Assembly: GCA_964435635.1 (NCBI GenBank)
Contig: CAYSZU010000021.1
Location: 1 to 13,819 of the forward strand
From: DAOOOU01 sp964435635
Lineage (GTDB): Bacteria; Bacillota_I; Bacilli_A; RF39; UBA660
Length of the DNA: 13,819 nucleotides
Direction of reading: 5' to 3'
Shown here: positions 1 through 7,216 of the stretch, one piece after another
Numbering within the stretch: position 1 is the stretch's first letter
How the letters are laid out: every line of letters begins with the position of its first letter
The notes under the pieces: generated by a model
What the model was told of the DNA's origin: nothing
Seen by the model: the letters and a program-made list of their open reading frames with translations, nothing else
Databases searched by the model: none
Translations under genes and position numbers: made by a program

Positions 1-18
1 CAAATCTTCTTAATTAAT

Positions 19-74
19 AAAAAAAATCATCAATTAAGGACGAATAATTCCGCGGTACCACCTTAATTCATGAT
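19..74 (-). terminator. T-box expression platform (hairpin plus U-tract)
   Basis: The arm ATCATGAATTAAGG (74-61) pairs with CCTTAATTGATGAT (39-26), 13 pairs with one G-G mismatch, and is followed at once by seven U residues (25-19). This has the form of an intrinsic terminator, but the stem encloses the T-box element itself. Inside it, the standard antiterminator helix is AATTAAGG with CCTTAATT. A competing helix pairs 38-29 with 18-9 (CTTAATTGAT with ATTAATTAAG) and puts the U-tract in its loop. Which helix is the off state cannot be settled from the window, because the leader may continue beyond position 1. Confidence 0.5.
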
Positions 75-215
75 ATTCATGCACTCTATTCTTAACGCGA
101 ATTAGACGGCTTAACTCCAGAAAACCATTTACCAAAATATTAGTTGCTCCCTTTCACCAACCGAAAGCTCTCTAAACACTAATTCTTTTGACTCTTTTTC
201 CATCAATATTAAACT
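19..215 (-). promoter_or_regulatory. T-box riboswitch leader, probably methionine-specific
   Basis: T-box leaders sense uncharged tRNA and switch on aminoacyl-tRNA synthetase or amino-acid genes. On the minus strand the hallmark T-box sequence AAGGTGGTACCGCGG lies at 63-49, with the tRNA acceptor-end bulge UGGU at 60-57. Stem I carries the conserved AGAGAG motif near 173-168 and the distal GGTTGGTG at 162-155. I can draw a specifier loop: lower helix GAAAA (200-196) with TTTTC (124-120), upper helix CAAAA (190-186) with TTTTG (137-133), extended by ATTAGT (183-178) with ACTAAT (144-139). The 3' strand of the loop reads GTAA-ATG-G, placing ATG (128-126) in the specifier position, so methionine is the likely amino acid. 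A U in the bulge fits a tRNA with discriminator base A. The regulated gene lies left of position 1; metS is the best guess because B. subtilis metS is in this general neighbourhood. The T-box call is firm; the specifier is an inference from hand folding. Confidence 0.9.
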
Positions 216-221
216 AAATTG

Positions 222-250
222 ATAATAACATAATTTATCCTGATTATCAA
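222..250 (-). promoter_or_regulatory. Promoter of the T-box leader, inside an inverted repeat
   Basis: On the minus strand, -35 TTGATA (250-245) and -10 TATTAT (227-222) are separated by exactly 17 bp, with predicted transcription start near 215. The -35 box overlaps the TGA stop codon of mfd (249-247). The hexamers also sit in an inverted repeat, TTGATAAT (250-243) and ATTATCAA (226-219), followed by TTTAGTTT, so the same DNA could form a weak AU-rich hairpin at the end of the mfd transcript. The promoter call rests on consensus and spacing only. Confidence 0.6.
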
Positions 251-3200
251 CTTTCTTTTGTTTCTTCTTTAATCTCTTCTAATAACGGAATTAAATATAT
301 CAGAAAATGCTTCTCTAATTTATTTGTTGGCAGAGTGATAGAAATTCTTTTACTAGCATACTTCAATTGGAACTTCGGACATAAGTTATAGGCTTTTAAG
401 AATAACTTCTCACCATTAACCTTATTAGAGATAGCAACTGGTAAACTAAATTGAATGCTATTTCTTTCTTGTGTTACTTTATCTATTCCTAGTCCTTTAG
501 CCAGTTTTTCAAACCATTCCTCATACATGTATATAAGAATATTTTGGTTTACCTTACCAAAGCGATCTTCAATTTCGCGCTTTATATTTACTAAACTTTG
601 GTAATCATATATTTCATTAATCATTTTGTGAATTTCAATTTTTAGAGACTCTTCGGTTACATAATCATCCGATATATGAGTTTCAACATCGATTAATGAT
701 TTTTCTTCGCCTTCTTCATCATTATTAATAATACCTTTACTAATGTTTATTTCTTCTTCAATCATTTTTAGATATAGTTCCAACCCTACTGCATCAACAA
801 AGCCCGCCTGTTCGCTGCCTAATATGTCACCCGCACCGCGTAAAGATAAGTCCCGCATTGCAATCTTGTAACCACTCCCTAGTTCAGTAAATTCCTTAAT
901 AGCTTCAAGTCTTTTAATTGCTATTTCTGAAACTAATTTGTTTTTTCTAAAGAATAGATAAGCATAAGCGATTTTATCACTTCGGCCTACTCGGCCCCGA
1001 AGCTGATATAATTGGCTCAAACCAAAATTATCGGCATTAAGAACGATTAAGGTATTAACGTTTGGAATATCAATCCCTGTTTCGATAATTGTTGTACATA
1101 CTAAAACATCATAACGATAATCGATAAACGCTTCCATTATTTCCTCTAAATCATTTTTCGCCATTTTCCCATGGGCAAAAGCAACTCGCGCCTCCGGAAC
1201 AAGTTTTTTTATTCTTTCTACTTGTTCAATAATTGTTTCAGTTTTATTATATAAAATAAATGTTTGGCCAGAACGGGATAACTCTTTATAGATAGCATCC
1301 TTTATTAATAAATCATTTTCTTCCAAAACGTAGGTTTGGACTGGAAAGCGGTTAACTGGAGGAGTATCAATCAAAGATAAATCCCGAAGTCCTGAAAGGG
1401 CCATCTTTAGTGTTCTAGGGATTGGCGTTGCCGAAAGCGTAAGGACATTAACATCATTTCTAAGTCTTTTAATCTTTTCTTTATGCCCAACGCCAAATCT
1501 TTGTTCCTCATCAATTACTAGCAATCCTAATCTTTGGAAGCTAATATCTTCACTAAGCAAGCGATGGGTACCAAAGACTAAATCTATTTTTCCAGCAGCT
1601 AAACCATCAACTATTTTTTTTGCTTCATTTGCTGTAGCAAACCGGTTTAATAAAGCTATTTCAATTGGGAAACTTTTAAAACGATCAAGGGCACTTAAAT
1701 ATTGTTGCTTCGATAAAATAGTTGTTGGACATAAATAAGAAACTTGTTTATTATTTAAAATCGCCTTAAAAATTGCTCTGAAAGCAACTTCGGTCTTACC
1801 AAAACCAACGTCACCACATAAAAGCCGATCCATTGGCATTGGCTCTTTTAAATCACAGTCAATATCAGCAATCGCCCTCAGCTGGTCGTTAGTAGCTAAA
1901 TATTTAAATTCATTGGCAAAAATAAGCTCCTCTTCATACTCCCTAAAGGCTTCTCCTTTAACACTTTTTCGGATGGCATATAATTTAATTAATTCATCTG
2001 AAATGTCTTTAATTCTCTTTTTAAGATTACTTTTTGTCTTCGCCCAATTTAAAGAACTAAGACTATCTATCCTCGGTCTTAAACCATCCTTACTAAGATA
2101 TTTATAAATATTAGATATTTTCTCAACTGGAATATAGATTTTATCGTTTCCTTTGTAGTTTATCAAAATATAATCTTTTTTTAAACCGTTTTTTGAGATT
2201 GTTACAACCCCGCTATATATTCCTATTCCATGATTAATGTGAACAACATAATCGCCTTTATTTAAGTCAGCAATATCCTTCACTCTTTTGCCTGTTTTCA
2301 AAGGATTACTATACTTAATCTGCGGTGAATTATTTTTCTCAATATCGTTTTGGGCGATTATAACATATGGGCCAAGTTCAAACCCCTCAAGAAGATCATA
2401 AACAACAAGGTTTGTTTTCTCGGGTTTTAGATCATCTATGTTTGTTAGAACACTGTTACTAATTTTGTCATTAATATTATCAAGATACTTTTGATTAGCT
2501 GAACAAATTAAAACTATTTTCTTTTCTTTTGTTTTTTGGCTAATATAATTATTGAGCAACTCATAATTAGAATTGAAATTAGTAATTGTTTTAGCCTCTA
2601 TTCGAACTGCCCCCGGGCTATCAAATGAATTTAGCTTAATTAATTTATGGGGTTTAATTTCTTCAATCAAATACATATGCTTTGCTTGAGATGAAATACT
2701 TAAATTATACGCTAAGATATCGTTTTGGAGTTTTTCGTAACTCGCTTCTATTTGCTCGCTATTAATAAATACTACTAAAGGTTTAGCTATATAATCCAAC
2801 AACGAGCTTTTTTCTTCATCTGCTATTTCCTTAAAAGCCGTTCCTTTAATTTTAGTAATATTTGAAATAGATAACTGGGTATTTTCATCAAAAAAACGAA
2901 TTGACTCAATAATATTGCCGTCAAGTTCGATTCGAAGAGGATGGTTTTCGCTTATTAGAAATATATCGATAATATTTCCTCTTACGGCATATTCTCCTGT
3001 TGCAGTAACTACATCATCTCGTTCATAACCAAGTTCTTCTAATTTTTTAATAATTTCTAGTCGCTTATATTCATGGCCAACAACAAGATCAATTTGATGA
3101 ATTGCCTTCGTTTTTGAACTAGGAAGATACTTTAAATAACCAGTTAAATTAGTAATTGTTATAGTTTTACTTTTGTCAGTAACACAATTAATTGTTTCTA

Positions 3201-3459
3201 TTCTTTTTGCTCTTAAGTCAGGAGATATGGCAACTGAAACCGAAGTTAAAAAGTCGTCCATTGGAAATATATAAGCATCATTATAATAGTGGCTTAAAGA
3301 ATTATAATACTGGTTCGCTTCATAAAGAGTACTTGTAACAACAATAATATTTTCCACCTGAGATAATAATTTAAGCATTAAAAAAACGTTTAACTCTTTT
3401 GTTAGACCTACTACCTTATCGTTTTCATTAATATTTAAATATTTATCTAAGATTTTCAT
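247..3459 (-). CDS. mfd: Transcription-repair coupling factor Mfd
   Basis: Mfd is a DNA translocase that removes RNA polymerase stalled at lesions and recruits UvrA for nucleotide excision repair. The 1070-residue product is somewhat shorter than B. subtilis Mfd (about 1180) but has the full domain order: a UvrB-like N-terminal module, an RNA-polymerase-interaction domain around residues 390-460 (KGDYVVHINHGIGIY), then a superfamily 2 motor with Walker A CGDVGFGKTE near 548, DEEQ near 650, LSATPIPRTL near 678 and the motif VI segment QLRGRVGRSD near 820. A C-terminal TRCF regulatory domain fills roughly the last 140 residues. The ATG overlaps the pth stop as ATGA and has no clear Shine-Dalgarno sequence, so translation is probably coupled to pth. 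It is the last gene of the cluster, followed by an unrelated promoter and T-box. pth-mfd adjacency is also seen in B. subtilis. Confidence 0.98.
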   Translation of the reverse strand: MKILDKYLNINENDKVVGLTKELNVFLMLKLLSQVENIIVVTSTLYEANQYYNSLSHYYNDAYIFPMDDFLTSVSVAISPDLRAKRIETINCVTDKSKTITITNLTGYLKYLPSSKTKAIHQIDLVVGHEYKRLEIIKKLEELGYERDDVVTATGEYAVRGNIIDIFLISENHPLRIELDGNIIESIRFFDENTQLSISNITKIKGTAFKEIADEEKSSLLDYIAKPLVVFINSEQIEASYEKLQNDILAYNLSISSQAKHMYLIEEIKPHKLIKLNSFDSPGAVRIEAKTITNFNSNYELLNNYISQKTKEKKIVLICSANQKYLDNINDKISNSVLTNIDDLKPEKTNLVVYDLLEGFELGPYVIIAQNDIEKNNSPQIKYSNPLKTGKRVKDIADLNKGDYVVHINHGIGIYSGVVTISKNGLKKDYILINYKGNDKIYIPVEKISNIYKYLSKDGLRPRIDSLSSLNWAKTKSNLKKRIKDISDELIKLYAIRKSVKGEAFREYEEELIFANEFKYLATNDQLRAIADIDCDLKEPMPMDRLLCGDVGFGKTEVAFRAIFKAILNNKQVSYLCPTTILSKQQYLSALDRFKSFPIEIALLNRFATANEAKKIVDGLAAGKIDLVFGTHRLLSEDISFQRLGLLVIDEEQRFGVGHKEKIKRLRNDVNVLTLSATPIPRTLKMALSGLRDLSLIDTPPVNRFPVQTYVLEENDLLIKDAIYKELSRSGQTFILYNKTETIIEQVERIKKLVPEARVAFAHGKMAKNDLEEIMEAFIDYRYDVLVCTTIIETGIDIPNVNTLIVLNADNFGLSQLYQLRGRVGRSDKIAYAYLFFRKNKLVSEIAIKRLEAIKEFTELGSGYKIAMRDLSLRGAGDILGSEQAGFVDAVGLELYLKMIEEEINISKGIINNDEEGEEKSLIDVETHISDDYVTEESLKIEIHKMINEIYDYQSLVNIKREIEDRFGKVNQNILIYMYEEWFEKLAKGLGIDKVTQERNSIQFSLPVAISNKVNGEKLFLKAYNLCPKFQLKYASKRISITLPTNKLEKHFLIYLIPLLEEIKEETKES

Positions 3460-4007
3460 TTTTTATTATATTTATTCATCGCAATATCTAACCCTTCAAG
3501 AATAAAACTTTTTATAATCTCGTTATACATATTTTTTTGCAATTCGATTTCTTTTATTTCTTGAGAACTAAAAGTACTTAAAACATAATCCTTAGTTGCA
3601 AGCAGTTTATTATTAGAAATCCCAATTTTTAAACGAGCAAAAGCATCGCTTTGGAGTTGCTCAATAATAGATTTTATACCGTTATGACCACCTGAAGAAC
3701 TATCTTTTTTTAATTTATAACGGCCGAATTCTAAATCAAGATCATCATGAATTATCAGTATATCTGTCGGCTCAATATTTAGATTCTTAATTGCTTTCTT
3801 AACCGCAACTCCTGACGTATTCATATATGTTTGAGGTTTTATAAACAATACTCTTTCCCCGTCAATTATCGTTTCCCACAACAGTGCTTTATGCTTCTTT
3901 TGCCATTTAACTTCTCCACAAAAAGATTCCAAAATAATAAACCCAATATTATGTCTTGTCTTTTGATATTTCTTTCCTGGATTTCCTAACCCAACAATTA
4001 CTTTCAT
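3456..4007 (-). CDS. pth: Peptidyl-tRNA hydrolase
   Basis: Pth cleaves the ester bond of peptidyl-tRNAs released from stalled ribosomes, recycling tRNA in the cytoplasm. The 183-residue protein matches the usual length of the Pth family and starts with the typical VGLGNPG (residues 5-11). The catalytic histidine is H19 in TRHNIG. PQTYMN (58-63), HDDLD (87-91) and SGGHNG (105-110) are the other family signatures, with the binding-site asparagines N9, N63 and N109 present. The start is well fixed by GGGAGGT four bases before the ATG; this ribosome binding site lies in the last codons of trmN6, whose stop is two bases upstream. The TGA stop overlaps the mfd start by four bases. In B. subtilis the orthologue spoVC also precedes mfd. 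Confidence 0.98.
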   Translation of the reverse strand: MKVIVGLGNPGKKYQKTRHNIGFIILESFCGEVKWQKKHKALLWETIIDGERVLFIKPQTYMNTSGVAVKKAIKNLNIEPTDILIIHDDLDLEFGRYKLKKDSSSGGHNGIKSIIEQLQSDAFARLKIGISNNKLLATKDYVLSTFSSQEIKEIELQKNMYNEIIKSFILEGLDIAMNKYNKK

Positions 4008-4009
4008 TT

Positions 4010-4720
4010 TTACCTCCCAAAAATCCTCTTATATGTTTTCTGATTAGCAATATTAATTGGTTTACCAACTTTTAAACCGGTTAGTCCATTCTTTGTTGCC
4101 TTAAACACAACTGCAATAGCCTGCCTTTCAAAATCATTATATATTAGTGACAAACTTTTTATTCTAAACTTATATTTATTTAACAACCAAATTAGCTCTT
4201 CAAGTCTTTCAGGACGATGAATACAATAAAAACTACCTTTACTCTTTAAAACATAATTCGCCGCAATAACTATTTCCTCAAAATTAGTTTCAATTTCATG
4301 TCTCGCTATTGCCTTCTCAAAATCATCGTTCACCTTACTACTAGGTTCGTATTTAAAGTAAGGTGGATTACATGTAACGATATCAGCGCTTTCTGGCAAT
4401 AAATACTCTAAAACCGATTTCAAATTATCGTTTATTATAGTTATCTGATCTTTTAATCCGTTAGCACTTACCGACATGTTTGCTAAATTACAAATACTAT
4501 CTTGAAGTTCTATTCCATAGATTTTGCTTTTTGTTTTAGTTGAGAGGATTAGTGGAATTGGGGCGTTACCAGTACAAAAATCGACAATGATTTGGCCGTC
4601 ATTTCTAATTTCTACATATTCAGCCAATAGAATTGAGTCTATTGAAAACTTAAACTTTTCCGGATTTTGATAGATTACAAGGTTCTCATAATCAAACAAA
4701 TCATTTCTGACGTTCTTCAT
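4010..4720 (-). CDS. trmN6: tRNA1(Val) (adenine-37-N6)-methyltransferase, TrmN6/YabB family
   Basis: This is a SAM-dependent methyltransferase with a Rossmann fold. Motif I is VDFCTGNAPIPL (46-57), an acidic E71 follows in YGIELQ, and NPPY (118-121) is the catalytic motif of amino-group (adenine N6) methylases. Length (236 residues) and the opening Gln-Asn-Pro-Glu plus FSIDSILLAEYV segment match the B. subtilis YabB/E. coli TrmN6 family, which methylates A37 of tRNA-Val. The start lies inside ricT (20-bp overlap) and has only a weak AGAG ribosome binding site about 12 bases upstream, so translation is probably coupled to ricT. In B. subtilis yabA lies between yaaT and yabB; here it is missing. 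Family assignment is strong; the exact tRNA substrate is inferred from the family. Confidence 0.9.
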   Translation of the reverse strand: MKNVRNDLFDYENLVIYQNPEKFKFSIDSILLAEYVEIRNDGQIIVDFCTGNAPIPLILSTKTKSKIYGIELQDSICNLANMSVSANGLKDQITIINDNLKSVLEYLLPESADIVTCNPPYFKYEPSSKVNDDFEKAIARHEIETNFEEIVIAANYVLKSKGSFYCIHRPERLEELIWLLNKYKFRIKSLSLIYNDFERQAIAVVFKATKNGLTGLKVGKPINIANQKTYKRIFGR

Positions 4721-5501
4721 TTGCGTCTAACTCTATTTCTTTTATCTCATCATTAATATTTACCGTAAACTTCCTGGCTAATATATCAGTATTAGTTACT
4801 CGCCCTTTACCGTACTTACAAGTAATCGTTTGACCAACATAAGGCATTCCTTTTTGACATTTTGTGTACTCTTCATCTTCGTAAGACAAACAACACAACA
4901 AGCGGCCACAAGCACCGTTAATTTTAGCTGGGTTTAAAGACAAATTTTGGTTTTTAGCCATATTCATTGTAATTGAATCTATTCGATGAAGAAATTGAGT
5001 ACAGCATAATTTACGACCACACGGTCCAATTCCGCCAATTTCTTTTGCTTTATCTCTGGCACCTATCTGCCTAAGCTCAATTCTAGTCTTATATACATTG
5101 GCCAGTCTTTTAGCAAGCTCACGAAAATCTATTCTCTCCTCGGCTAAAAAGTTCAATAGCAATTGCCTCTTATCAAAGGCAAATAACGCGTCAATAAATT
5201 TCATTTTAAGATTTAACTCTCCAGCTAGTCGGTTAGCTTTCTTAACTGACTCCTCAGCATCCTTAAGGTTTTCCATATAAACTTCGTAATCTTCTTCATT
5301 TGCTTCCCTTAATATACTTTTTATTTCACTAGGACTGATCTTTAAATTAGACTCAGCGATTTCACTCTTTACTTTCCCAAATTGCATTCCTCTTTCAGTC
5401 TCAACAATCACGTTTGAATTAATTGCAATCTCAGTATTTTCACTTTTGAAATAATAAACTTTGCCATCGTTTTTAAAAGCTATTCCGTAAAATTTATGCA
5501 T
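4701..5501 (-). CDS. ricT: PSP1-domain protein RicT (YaaT)
   Basis: RicT/YaaT belongs to the PSP1 C-terminal-domain family. In B. subtilis it forms the RicA-RicF-RicT complex, which carries iron-sulfur clusters and promotes RNase Y-dependent mRNA maturation. The 266-residue protein has the characteristic cysteine clusters GPCGRKLCC (C161, C166, C167) and ACGRLLCC (C198, C203, C204), plus C215 and C228. The N-terminal half carries YYFKSE and GMQFGKV, followed by a helical segment (about 60-120). The ATG overlaps the end of holB by 8 bp and is preceded by GAGGA at six bases. The position after holB is exactly that of B. subtilis yaaT. The partners RicA (YmcA) and RicF (YlbF) are not in this window. 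Confidence 0.95.
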   Translation of the reverse strand: MHKFYGIAFKNDGKVYYFKSENTEIAINSNVIVETERGMQFGKVKSEIAESNLKISPSEIKSILREANEEDYEVYMENLKDAEESVKKANRLAGELNLKMKFIDALFAFDKRQLLLNFLAEERIDFRELAKRLANVYKTRIELRQIGARDKAKEIGGIGPCGRKLCCTQFLHRIDSITMNMAKNQNLSLNPAKINGACGRLLCCLSYEDEEYTKCQKGMPYVGQTITCKYGKGRVTNTDILARKFTVNINDEIKEIELDANEERQK

Positions 5502-6285
5502 TAAGTTTCCTCATCTCTATTGTAAAATAATCTAAACACATCTCTATATTAACATTGTTTTTTACCATTTCTATACTTTTTTTTGCAATTAACATTAATT
5601 TTCGATTATATTCGAACATATCATCTTTTTTAATATCATTCTCAAAACGATTAAAGATGTAAGTAAAATAACTCTCTAATTCAACCCTTTTATTTAATCC
5701 TGCCTCTAATAAATCACCGTAAAACAGTATTTGCTCGGTAGTAATCAGTTGTAAATGATTTTCAAATAGTTCTTTAAATTTTTCGTCTTCTAAATTTTCC
5801 TTTGGTTTATAAACCGCTTTAACGACCTGACATCTACTTTTTATTGTCGGGATTACCATCTCTTTTTGTTTCGTAATTAAGAATCCTACTATTTTATCTG
5901 CTGGCTCCTCAAGAAATTTTAAAAGCGCGTTTGCAGAATGGGCGTTTAAGCGGTCACAACTCATAATAATATATGACTCATAATTACCGAAAATAGGCTT
6001 AAAAGAAAATCTTCTTCTTAACTCAATGATTGTCTCCTTTTTAATTGGCTGGCCATTCGAATTTACGACTATATGCTCAGGATAGTTATTATTATCTAGT
6101 TGTAAACAGTTTGGGCACTTATCACAATTAGGTTGATAAACTTGGGGACAATTTATCATTTTGATTAGAGTCGTTACGTCTTGGGCACACTTTTCTTCGT
6201 CGTTTGTTTCAATTAAAAAAGCGTGCGCTAATTTATTAGCACAGAAACTGTCATATATTTTTTTTATTTTTTCTGACTCAATCAT
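5494..6285 (-). CDS. holB: DNA polymerase III subunit delta-prime
   Basis: HolB is the delta-prime subunit of the clamp loader, which with DnaX and delta loads the beta clamp. The 263-residue protein is AAA+-like: AHAFLIE (20-26) occupies the place of the P-loop strand but has no Walker A GKT, as expected for the ATPase-inactive delta-prime. A four-cysteine zinc site is formed by C46, C54, C57 and C60. The family motifs LLKFLEEP (121-128) and SRC (150-152), which supplies the arginine finger for the neighbouring DnaX subunit, are present. GAGGT lies four bases before the ATG and 17 bp separate it from recR. The tmk-yaaQ-yaaR genes that precede holB in B. subtilis are absent. The C-terminal third is divergent, as is common for this subunit. 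Confidence 0.93.
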   Translation of the reverse strand: MIESEKIKKIYDSFCANKLAHAFLIETNDEEKCAQDVTTLIKMINCPQVYQPNCDKCPNCLQLDNNNYPEHIVVNSNGQPIKKETIIELRRRFSFKPIFGNYESYIIMSCDRLNAHSANALLKFLEEPADKIVGFLITKQKEMVIPTIKSRCQVVKAVYKPKENLEDEKFKELFENHLQLITTEQILFYGDLLEAGLNKRVELESYFTYIFNRFENDIKKDDMFEYNRKLMLIAKKSIEMVKNNVNIEMCLDYFTIEMRKLNA

Positions 6286-6302
6286 GTTACCTCACCAAAC
6301 TA

Positions 6303-6902
6303 TTAATCAATTGTTCTTCTATCACTTAAGGCTCGATCTAATGTAATTTCATCTAAATAATCTATATCAGCACCCATTGGAATACCATAAGATAGTCGTG
6401 ATATCTTCACTTTTCTTTTTTCTAATATCTTTTTAATATACAACGAAGTTGTTTCACCTTCAATACTAGGCTTTAAAGCAAGGATTATTTCGACATTATC
6501 TGCTTTTCCGATTCTTTCAACAAGCGATCTTATATTAATATCATCCGGGGTAATATTATCAATCGGGGAAATCAGTCCTCCCAAAACATGGTAAACACCA
6601 TCAAAGTTTCCTATTTTTTCAAACGAGAAAACATTTCTAAAATCTTCTAGCACGCAGATTAATGACTTATTTCGATATTCATCCTGACAAATACTACACA
6701 CATCCATCGTTGATAAATGTCCACAAATAGAGCACTTCATAAGTTCAGTTTTGCTTTTCTTTAGACCCTCAGCAAAATTATCCAAACTTTCTTGCGGCAA
6801 AGCTATAGTTGCCAAAGCCAGTCTTTCAGCGCTTTTTTCCCCTATTCCAGGCAACTTCTTATAAGATTCTATTAAATCTTCTAGCGGCTTTGGATAGATC
6901 AT
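6303..6902 (-). CDS. recR: Recombination protein RecR
   Basis: RecR acts with RecO (and RecF) to load RecA onto SSB-coated gapped DNA and forms a ring-shaped clamp. The 199-residue product has the standard length and order: a helix-hairpin-helix with KLPGIGEKSAERLA (16-29), a four-cysteine zinc finger C57-x2-C60-x8-C69-x2-C72, and a TOPRIM domain from about residue 80 opening with ICVLED and including HVLGG. The ATG shares one base with the ebfC stop (TAATG), a typical coupled pair; ebfC-recR adjacency is nearly universal in bacteria and follows dnaX here as in B. subtilis and E. coli. Confidence 0.98.
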   Translation of the reverse strand: MIYPKPLEDLIESYKKLPGIGEKSAERLALATIALPQESLDNFAEGLKKSKTELMKCSICGHLSTMDVCSICQDEYRNKSLICVLEDFRNVFSFEKIGNFDGVYHVLGGLISPIDNITPDDINIRSLVERIGKADNVEIILALKPSIEGETTSLYIKKILEKRKVKISRLSYGIPMGADIDYLDEITLDRALSDRRTID

Positions 6903-7201
6903 TAAATTAACCCCGATAGACCGCTACCATAAGAACCAAGTTGTTTTTCTAATTCGCGATCAATCTTTGTTAACGAATCATTTATCGCAATTACAATCAT
7001 ATCCTCCAAAGTTTCATAATCATCACTGTCCAATTTTAGGTCTTTTTTTATTTTAATTGATACTAATTCCTTATTTCCTTTAAACTCAACTTCAACCCAT
7101 TCAGATTTCCCGGGAAATAATTTTTGATCAATTTCCGCTTTTTTTGCTGTAATATCCTTCTGCATTTTTTGCGCTTGAGCCATTAAAGCTTGCATATTCA
7201 T
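6902..7201 (-). CDS. ebfC: Nucleoid-associated protein EbfC/YbaB family (YaaK)
   Basis: This small DNA-binding protein of the YbaB/EbfC family has 99 residues, close to the usual 100-110. It has the family hallmarks: a Met/Gln/Lys-rich N-terminal helix (MQALMAQAQKMQKD), the central beta segment WVEVEFKGNKELVSIKIKKDL, then DYETLEDMIVIAINDSLTKID and a glycine-rich C-terminus (GSYGSGLSGLI). Family members are dimeric tweezer-shaped proteins that bind DNA, and the constant linkage to dnaX and recR suggests a link to replication or recombination. GAGG seven bases upstream supports the ATG at 7201; a second ATG two codons later is possible. The gap to dnaX is 15 bp. Confidence 0.96.
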   Translation of the reverse strand: MNMQALMAQAQKMQKDITAKKAEIDQKLFPGKSEWVEVEFKGNKELVSIKIKKDLKLDSDDYETLEDMIVIAINDSLTKIDRELEKQLGSYGSGLSGLI

Positions 7202-7216
7202 TGTTTTTCCTCTTTT

